A DNA stretch of 11,691 nucleotides, from NCBI GenBank assembly GCA_050292235.1, contig JBNKLG010000086.1, positions 1 through 11,691 of the forward strand, in the 5' to 3' direction. This DNA is from JBNKLG01 sp050292235 (GTDB lineage Bacteria; Pseudomonadota; Gammaproteobacteria; Chromatiales; Chromatiaceae). The notes below the pieces were generated by a model that saw only the letters and a program-made list of their open reading frames with translations, did not search any database and was not told where the DNA came from. Made by a program: the position numbers and the translations under genes. This document shows, piece by piece, positions 6,913 to 11,691 of the stretch. Position 1 is the stretch's first letter. Every line of letters begins with the position of its first letter.

Positions 6913-7722
6913 ATGGCTTGGTGGGGAAAGGTAATCGGCAGTGCATTCGGATTTTGGTTTGGCGGCCCCCTTGGCGCGGTGTTGGGCGCGGCCCTCGGTC
7001 ATAGCTTTGACCAGGGCATGGTGCAACAGGATCAAGAGGAACCACAACTGGAAACCGGCAACCAGGAACGGGTGCAGATCGCCTTTTTCACTGCCACTTT
7101 CAGTGTATTGGGTGCGGTGGCCAAAGCCGATGGCCGGGTCTCACCAGATGAAATCGCTCTGGCTGAGAATATCATGGCGGAAATGGATCTGACACAAGAA
7201 AAACGCCGTCTTGCCATTCAACTTTTCAATGAAGGCAAAGCCCCGGACTTCCCTCTGGCAGAGGCCCTGGAACAGTTTCGGACAGAATGCCACCGCCGCA
7301 GCAATCTCATGCGCCTGTTTCTGGAGATCCAGATCCAGGCCGCCTTTGCTGACGGGGAACTGCATCCGGCGGAAACCAAACTGTTATTGGAGATTTGCCG
7401 TCACCTGGGTTTTCCCGAATTTATCTTCCGCCAGCTGTTGCGCCGCATCCAGGCCGAGCAGGGCTTTCACCATCAACGCCAGGGCTCCCATGCCAGCCAG
7501 CGTGGCCCCAGTCTGGCGGATGCCTACCAGATCATTGGTGTGGAAGAGAGCGCTGCCAATGCCGAGATCAAAAAATCCTACCGCCGCCTCATGAGTCAGC
7601 ATCACCCTGACAAACTCATCGCCAAGGGCCTGCCCGAAGAGATGATGAAACTGGCCGAACAGAAGACCATCGAGATCAAACAGGCCTACGAGCAAATCAA
7701 AGCGGCTCGGGGAATGCGCTAA
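6913..7722 (+). CDS. djlA: DjlA-type membrane-anchored DnaJ co-chaperone with TerB domain
   Basis: 269 residues, close to the 271 of E. coli DjlA. One N-terminal membrane anchor, rich in Gly (IGSAFGFWFGGPLGAVLGAA, about 8-27), has the small-residue pattern typical of DjlA dimerising segments. A TerB-like helical domain follows at about 53-180 (VLGAVAKADGRVSPDEI and AAFADGELHPAE are the two DG-containing repeats). A flexible His/Gln-rich linker comes at about 184-200. The C-terminal J domain covers about 203-267, with HPD at 231-233, the residues that stimulate DnaK ATPase. DjlA lies in the inner membrane facing the cytoplasm and recruits DnaK. In E. coli it affects Rcs envelope-stress signalling, which is not implied here. 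It is a single gene divergent from fccA, and only a weak purine stretch precedes the ATG. Confidence 0.93.
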   Translation: MAWWGKVIGSAFGFWFGGPLGAVLGAALGHSFDQGMVQQDQEEPQLETGNQERVQIAFFTATFSVLGAVAKADGRVSPDEIALAENIMAEMDLTQEKRRLAIQLFNEGKAPDFPLAEALEQFRTECHRRSNLMRLFLEIQIQAAFADGELHPAETKLLLEICRHLGFPEFIFRQLLRRIQAEQGFHHQRQGSHASQRGPSLADAYQIIGVEESAANAEIKKSYRRLMSQHHPDKLIAKGLPEEMMKLAEQKTIEIKQAYEQIKAARGMR

Positions 7723-7784
7723 CCCTTCAGGTCAGCGCCCTTCCTTCCGGCCCCCATTGCCGCTACCATACCGCCTCCCATGCC

Positions 7785-7959
7785 AGGTGTCCTCACCAAG
7801 AGGATGAAACGGGAAGCCGGTCAAAGTCCGGTGCTGCCCCCGCAACGGTAGGTGTGTCAGGCCAATCAAATCCACTGCTGAGACCTCGTGACTGCGAGCT
7901 TGGTGGGAAGGTGATCGGTGCGCTCGCACAAGCCCGGAGACCGGCCCGGCATATCACCT
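7785..7959 (+). promoter_or_regulatory. Cobalamin riboswitch upstream of btuB
   Basis: The conserved core is complete: GGGAAGCCGGT (7811-7821), AGTCCGGTGCTGCCCCCGC (7825-7843) followed by AACGGTA, then the B12 box AGCCCGGAGACCGGCC (7931-7946). AGGTG (7785-7789) and CACCT (7955-7959) pair to close the outer P1 helix. Such RNAs bind adenosyl- or other cobalamins and shut off the genes downstream when B12 is plentiful. The next features are a 7-pair hairpin and the btuB ribosome-binding site with no T tract, so control is more likely at translation than by termination. A possible but weak promoter precedes it (TTCCTT 7741-7746, 17 bases, TACCAT 7764-7769). Confidence 0.95.
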
Positions 7960-7965
7960 GAAAAA

Positions 7966-7988
7966 AGCGTACGGGTGGTGCGCTGGAG
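7966..7988 (+). promoter_or_regulatory. Hairpin abutting the btuB ribosome-binding site
   Basis: AGCGTAC (7966-7972) pairs with GTGCGCT (7978-7984), with one wobble and loop GGGTG. The Shine-Dalgarno GGAG (7985-7988) follows directly, 8 bases before ATG 7997. The hairpin lies between the aptamer and the start codon and lacks a U tract, so it is likely the expression platform or part of it. The switching partner sequence was not worked out. Confidence 0.55.
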
Positions 7989-7996
7989 TCCAATAC

Positions 7997-9805
7997 ATGC
8001 AAAACAAAGCCCTCTTTGCCCTGCTTGCAGCTACCCCACTCTTTGCTCAAGCGGAAACCCCGCTGGATGAGATTCTGGTCACCGCCACCAGAACCGAAGA
8101 AAAGGCCGAGGATGCCCTCGCTGCAGTCACCCTGATCGATCGTGCCAACATCGAGCGTCAACAGGCCCAGTCACTGCCTGATCTGCTATCCCGCGTTGCC
8201 GGTATCCATATCACCAACCAGGGTGGGCCAGGCAAGCAAACCAGCCTTTTCATGCGCGGCACCAATTCTGACCATACCCTCATTCTCATTGATGGGGTCA
8301 AAACCGGTTCAGCCACCACCGGTATGACCCAGCTCCAATATCTGCCGCTGGAACAGGTCGAGCATATCGAGATCGTCCGCGGCCCGCGCTCGGCGCTCTA
8401 TGGCTCTGAGGCCATCGGAGGGGTCATTCAGATCTTCACCCGCAAGGGCGAGGCCGGTTTTCAGCCCTATCTGCATCTGGGCGCGGGCAGTCATGGCACC
8501 ACCAAAGGCTCGCTGGGCTTCAGCAGTGGAACGGGGGCGGCCTGGATGAACCTGCATCTGGATCACGAATCGACCCAGGGTATCGATGCCTGTAACAACA
8601 ACAGTTTTACCTGTGGCGGCAATGAGCCGGATGACGACGGCTATCGTAATCACACCCTGGGACTGAACTTCGGCTACCAATTCACTGCCTCGACCGATAT
8701 TGCCGTCCACCTGCAGCAGAGCCGGGGCAACGTGGAGAACGACTCCCTCTGGTGGAGCAATGAGACCGATTATCTGCAGCAAACCCTGGGCGCCACAGCC
8801 CATTTCTCTCCCATGGAACCCTGGAAGGTCACCCTCAGTGTCGGTCAGCATCGGGATGAATCCGACAATTACCTGAACGGCGCTTTTGTGAATCAGATTT
8901 ACACCACCCGGGAAACCTGGTCGATCCAGAATGATGTCACCTTGGCTGAAGGGCATCTGCTTACCCTGGGGCTCGACCACCAGCTGGATGAAGTGACCGC
9001 CACCACCGCCTACACCGAAACCCGCCGCTCCAACCAGGGCGTTTTTGGCCAGTATCAGGGTCAGTTTGGCGATCAGGATCTCCAGCTCAGCCTACGTCAG
9101 GACGATAACGAACAGTTTGGCACCCATGAGACCGGCGGCTTGGCCTGGGGCTATGTCATTCGCCCTGACCTCAGAGTTTATGCCGCCTATGGCACCGCCT
9201 TTGCTGCGCCAACCTTTAATGACCTCTACTATCCCTTTGGCTTTGGCAACCCCAACCTCAAGCCAGAAGAGTCTAAGAGCTATGAGATCGGGCTCAAGGG
9301 TCAGCCCGCCTTTGGCCAGTGGCAACTCAGTCTCTTCCAAACCGACATCGACAACCTCATCGCTTACGATGCAGCAGCCTTCACCATGGTCAATGTGAAC
9401 CAGGCCCGCATCCAGGGAGCAGAGGCCAGTCTCGGCACCGATATCCAAGGTTGGCAAATCCACACTTCTCTGACCTGGCAAGACCCCGAAGACCGCAAAA
9501 CCGGCAAACAACTGGCACGGCGAGCCAAACACAAAGCAGTAATCACCGTGGACAAAGCCTTTTCGAACCACGCTATCGGCGCCACCCTCTCTGCTGTGGG
9601 CTCCAGTTTCGATGACCCGGCCAATGCCATCAAACTGGATGCCTATACCAAACTGGATCTGCGAGCGAGCTATGATTTGACCAAAAATTGGCGACTGGAG
9701 GGTAGCATCGAAAATGCGTTGGATGAGACCTACCAAACCGCCAACGACTTCAACCAACCGGGGCGCAGCTTTTTTGTTGGCGTTCGATACAGCCCCCGGT
9801 CATAA
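7997..9805 (+). CDS. btuB: TonB-dependent outer-membrane cobalamin receptor
   Basis: 602 residues, close to the 614 of E. coli BtuB. The signal peptide ends at about 19 (LFAQA). The TonB box DEILVTAT is at about 24-31. The plug domain follows with SLPDLLSRVAGIHI, RGTNSDHTLILIDGV and VEHIEIVRGPRSALYGSEAIGG, then a 22-strand type barrel to the end. BtuB imports cobalamin across the outer membrane using TonB energy. An early extracellular loop (about 197-216) has two cysteines (Cys199, Cys206) and an Asp-rich PDDDG, perhaps serving calcium binding as in BtuB; that is inferred. The C-terminus is GVRYSPRS, not the usual terminal Phe or Trp. The gene sits behind the cobalamin riboswitch and 3 bases before the adenosyltransferase gene, which makes cobalamin the expected ligand and not iron. 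Confidence 0.94.
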   Translation: MQNKALFALLAATPLFAQAETPLDEILVTATRTEEKAEDALAAVTLIDRANIERQQAQSLPDLLSRVAGIHITNQGGPGKQTSLFMRGTNSDHTLILIDGVKTGSATTGMTQLQYLPLEQVEHIEIVRGPRSALYGSEAIGGVIQIFTRKGEAGFQPYLHLGAGSHGTTKGSLGFSSGTGAAWMNLHLDHESTQGIDACNNNSFTCGGNEPDDDGYRNHTLGLNFGYQFTASTDIAVHLQQSRGNVENDSLWWSNETDYLQQTLGATAHFSPMEPWKVTLSVGQHRDESDNYLNGAFVNQIYTTRETWSIQNDVTLAEGHLLTLGLDHQLDEVTATTAYTETRRSNQGVFGQYQGQFGDQDLQLSLRQDDNEQFGTHETGGLAWGYVIRPDLRVYAAYGTAFAAPTFNDLYYPFGFGNPNLKPEESKSYEIGLKGQPAFGQWQLSLFQTDIDNLIAYDAAAFTMVNVNQARIQGAEASLGTDIQGWQIHTSLTWQDPEDRKTGKQLARRAKHKAVITVDKAFSNHAIGATLSAVGSSFDDPANAIKLDAYTKLDLRASYDLTKNWRLEGSIENALDETYQTANDFNQPGRSFFVGVRYSPRS

Positions 9806-9808
9806 CCC

Positions 9809-10408
9809 ATGACTGACCCGGCACAGCGACACAAGACACGAATGCAGCGCAAAAAGGCCCTGGTCGATACGGCCATTGCCAAGGCGAATGAAGAGCGGGG
9901 CGTCATCATCCTGCTCACCGGCAATGGCAAGGGCAAATCCAGCTCTGCCTTTGGCATGGCTGTTCGCGCCCTCGGCCATGGCCAGCGAATCGGTGTCATC
10001 CAGTTCATCAAAGGCGGGGCACTCAGTGGTGAGCAGCTTTTTCTGGAGCAGCAGGCCAATGTGATCTGGCACTGCATGGGCACGGGCTTCACCTGGGAGA
10101 GTCAGGACCGAGCTAAGGAGAGCGCTGCCGCCAAGGCCCTTTGGCAAAAAGCCCTGGCTCTGCTACAGGACCCGAAGCTGGATCTGGTGATCCTGGACGA
10201 ATTGACTTATATGTTTCAGCTGAAGTATTTGGATTGGGCGCAGGTGGAAACCGTTCTGCATCAACGCCCACCCAGCCAGAATCTCATCATCACCGGTCGT
10301 GGTGCCCAACAGCCTTTGATCGCCATGGCCGACACGGTGGGTGAGATTCGGGACATCAAACACGCCTTCCGTGCAGGCATCAAGGCCCAGCCAGGGGTAG
10401 AGTACTGA
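9809..10408 (+). CDS. cobO: Corrinoid (cob(I)alamin / cobyrinate a,c-diamide) adenosyltransferase
   Basis: 199 residues, the length of CobO/BtuR/CobA-type enzymes. It transfers the 5'-deoxyadenosyl group from ATP to the reduced corrinoid, making the coenzyme form in the cytoplasm. The variant P-loop GNGKGKSS is at 38-45, VIQFIKG at 63-69, WESQD at 96-100, a Walker-B-like VILDEL at 127-132 and TGRGAQ at 162-167. The C-terminus DIKHAFRAGIKAQPGVEY is a family hallmark. It starts 3 bases after btuB and its TGA shares one base with the btuF ATG, so it belongs to the riboswitch-controlled operon. In an uptake operon a salvage role (BtuR) is most likely. The symbols cobO and btuR are used for the same family and sequence alone does not separate them. 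Confidence 0.93.
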   Translation: MTDPAQRHKTRMQRKKALVDTAIAKANEERGVIILLTGNGKGKSSSAFGMAVRALGHGQRIGVIQFIKGGALSGEQLFLEQQANVIWHCMGTGFTWESQDRAKESAAAKALWQKALALLQDPKLDLVILDELTYMFQLKYLDWAQVETVLHQRPPSQNLIITGRGAQQPLIAMADTVGEIRDIKHAFRAGIKAQPGVEY

Positions 10409-11268
10409 TGCGGTGGCTGCTGTTACTCTGGTTTTGGCCAATTCTGGTTTGGGGGCAAGTCTCAGCCATCGACGATGAGGACACAGAGATTCAGCTGGAT
10501 GCCCCGGCCCAGCGCATCGTCAGCCTCTCTCCCCACGCCACCGAACTGCTGTTTTCCCTGGGTGCCGGACAGCAAGTGGTGGGCATCGACAGTGCCAGTG
10601 ACTATCCGCCCCAGGTGGCCCGGCTGCCCCGCATCGGCAATGCCCACAAAATCAATCTGGAGATCCTGCTCAATCTGAAACCCGATCTGGTGGTGGGCTG
10701 GCGCGATGGCAACGGCCAAAGAAACCTGCAACGACTACGCGAACTCGGTCTCAAGGTCTTCGTCAGTCAGCCCGACAACATTGCTGCTGTCAACCGCAAC
10801 CTCATCGCTCTGGGGCGGCTCAGCGGCCACGGGGATCAGGCCCGACAGATCACCCAATCCCTGCGCAAAAAACGGGATCAACTGGCCAGCGCCCATCAGC
10901 ATGAGCCTAAGGTTCGGGTCTTTTATCAGATCTGGGGCAATCCCATCATGACCCTCAACGGCCAGCATCCGGTCAATGAGATCATCGAACTGTGCGGTGG
11001 CCGCAATCTTTTCGCCGATCTGCCAGGTCGGGCGCCCAGCCTTAATCTGGAGGCTGTGGTAGCCGCTGATCCGCAAGTCATCATCGGCAGCGGCATGGGC
11101 AGCGAGCGCCCAGTTTGGCTGGATGCGTGGCAACGCTGGCCCGGCATCAGCGCCACACGCTCTGGCCACCTCTACCAGATTCACCCGGATCTGTTGCAGC
11201 GTAATGGTCCTAGGATACTTGATGGCGCCGAACGACTTTGCCGCCTGCTGGAACAGGTGCGCCAGTAG
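10408..11268 (+). CDS. btuF: Periplasmic cobalamin-binding protein of the B12 ABC importer
   Basis: 286 residues. A hydrophobic export signal (LLLLWFWPILVWG, about 4-16, cleavage likely near VSA at 18-20) is followed by a two-lobe helical-backbone binding protein. Typical BtuF stretches are QRIVSLSPHATELLFSLGAG at 35-54, VVGIDSASDYPP at 57-68, a central lobe-linking helix at about 126-160, FYQIWGNPIMTLNG at 172-185 and QRNGPRILDGAERLC at 265-279. BtuF hands cobalamin delivered by BtuB to the BtuCD permease. Translation is coupled to the adenosyltransferase by a TGATG overlap. No btuC or btuD follows, because the next gene runs the other way 5 bases later, so the permease must be encoded elsewhere or replaced. 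Confidence 0.92.
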   Translation: MRWLLLLWFWPILVWGQVSAIDDEDTEIQLDAPAQRIVSLSPHATELLFSLGAGQQVVGIDSASDYPPQVARLPRIGNAHKINLEILLNLKPDLVVGWRDGNGQRNLQRLRELGLKVFVSQPDNIAAVNRNLIALGRLSGHGDQARQITQSLRKKRDQLASAHQHEPKVRVFYQIWGNPIMTLNGQHPVNEIIELCGGRNLFADLPGRAPSLNLEAVVAADPQVIIGSGMGSERPVWLDAWQRWPGISATRSGHLYQIHPDLLQRNGPRILDGAERLCRLLEQVRQ

Positions 11269-11273
11269 GCCTT

Positions 11274-11691
11274 CTACTTTTTGGGCAGTTTCTTCATGGG
11301 CGTAGGCTTGGGATTAGGCAGCTTTGCTTTAAGCCAGCCACTTACGCGTAACACCAACGCCTGTTCCTGCCCCTGAAACGTCACATCTGCCCCAGGCATT
11401 GGACTCAACCGATAAGCCCCTTTGCCACTCTGGCGTGCCCGGTTGCGCCGAAATGACGCCCCGGATACCACCGCTCCCTGTCCCCATTCCGGATAGATAT
11501 CCAAGGCTGGCAATTTGAGTTGTTGCAGGGCTTCCGCGTCGGCGGTCTCCGCCCGCTCCACCTCTAGATCGATGAAGACCAACCCCTTCACATCGGGCCG
11601 GGGTCTGGCCGGACCTCCTGCATATTGAAGCGCCACTTTGGCCCCCTGACCCTGGCCAATGAGGACCAGATGATTGATTTTGCGCTGTTTG
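11274..11691 (-). CDS. DUF3530 alpha/beta-hydrolase-like protein, C-terminal part (cut by window edge)
   Basis: The last 138 residues are visible and the start lies right of the window. The frame runs unbroken to the edge, reading INHLVLIGQGQGAKVALQYA, then VKGLVFIDLEVERAE, LKLPALDIYPEW, and a C-terminal RVSGWLKAKLPNPKPT. This order (strand plus nucleophile-elbow-like turn, a 'LVFID' strand, 'PALDIY', and a final 'R(V/I)xGWL') fits DUF3530 proteins, predicted alpha/beta hydrolases of gammaproteobacteria. At the elbow the usual GxSxG is GQGQG, with Gln in place of Ser, so classical serine hydrolase chemistry is doubtful. Many members end with a basic Pro/Lys tail, as here. It converges on btuF with 5 bases between stops and no terminator visible between them. 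Confidence 0.72.
   Translation of the reverse strand, partial: KQRKINHLVLIGQGQGAKVALQYAGGPARPRPDVKGLVFIDLEVERAETADAEALQQLKLPALDIYPEWGQGAVVSGASFRRNRARQSGKGAYRLSPMPGADVTFQGQEQALVLRVSGWLKAKLPNPKPTPMKKLPKK

Noticed and set aside
8309..9757. Two long minus-strand frames (8309-8980 and 9092-9757) opposite btuB
   Set aside because: Both are antisense shadows of the btuB reading frame, with no plausible start signal or family.

Overview
The window looks like chromosomal DNA of a sulfur-oxidising gammaproteobacterium. The evidence is a flavocytochrome c sulfide dehydrogenase pair (fccA-fccB), a DjlA-type co-chaperone, a DUF1631 protein, a DUF3530 protein and a B12-uptake operon of gammaproteobacterial type, with dense gene packing and moderate GC. 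I cannot name a genus from the sequence alone. I see no phage, insertion sequence, CRISPR array, tRNA or rRNA.

Layout. (1) Positions 1-2101, minus strand: a tightly coupled four-gene operon. It holds two paralogous DUF1538 membrane proteins, a small PII-like protein and a CBS-domain protein cut by the left edge. The junctions are a 4-base ATGA overlap, a 2-base gap and a second ATGA overlap. (2) About 2102-2415: an AT-rich divergent intergenic region with two small hairpins. (3) 2416-4752, plus strand: a 778-residue DUF1631 protein, closed by a perfect long palindrome that should terminate transcription from both sides. (4) 4820-6730, minus strand: fccA then fccB, a secreted diheme cytochrome and a TAT-exported flavoprotein that oxidise sulfide. 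(5) 6913-7722, plus strand: djlA. (6) 7785-11268, plus strand: a cobalamin riboswitch followed by btuB, the corrinoid adenosyltransferase gene (cobO/btuR) and btuF. (7) 11274-11691, minus strand: the C-terminal part of a DUF3530 alpha/beta-hydrolase-like protein, running off the right edge.

How the genes work together. The B12 block is a coherent regulon: the riboswitch senses cobalamin, BtuB carries it over the outer membrane, BtuF binds it in the periplasm, and the adenosyltransferase makes the coenzyme form. The inner-membrane BtuCD permease is absent here. FccA and FccB form one periplasmic enzyme. The least understood unit is the left operon. DUF1538 pairs have been reported as two-component Na+(Li+,K+)/H+ antiporters (UmpAB, recalled from work on a Halomonas). 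Here such a pair is translationally linked to a PII-like protein and a CBS protein, both of nucleotide-sensing folds. A cation/H+ antiporter gated by cellular nucleotide state is the best candidate in this window for an incompletely described system, but that function is inference.
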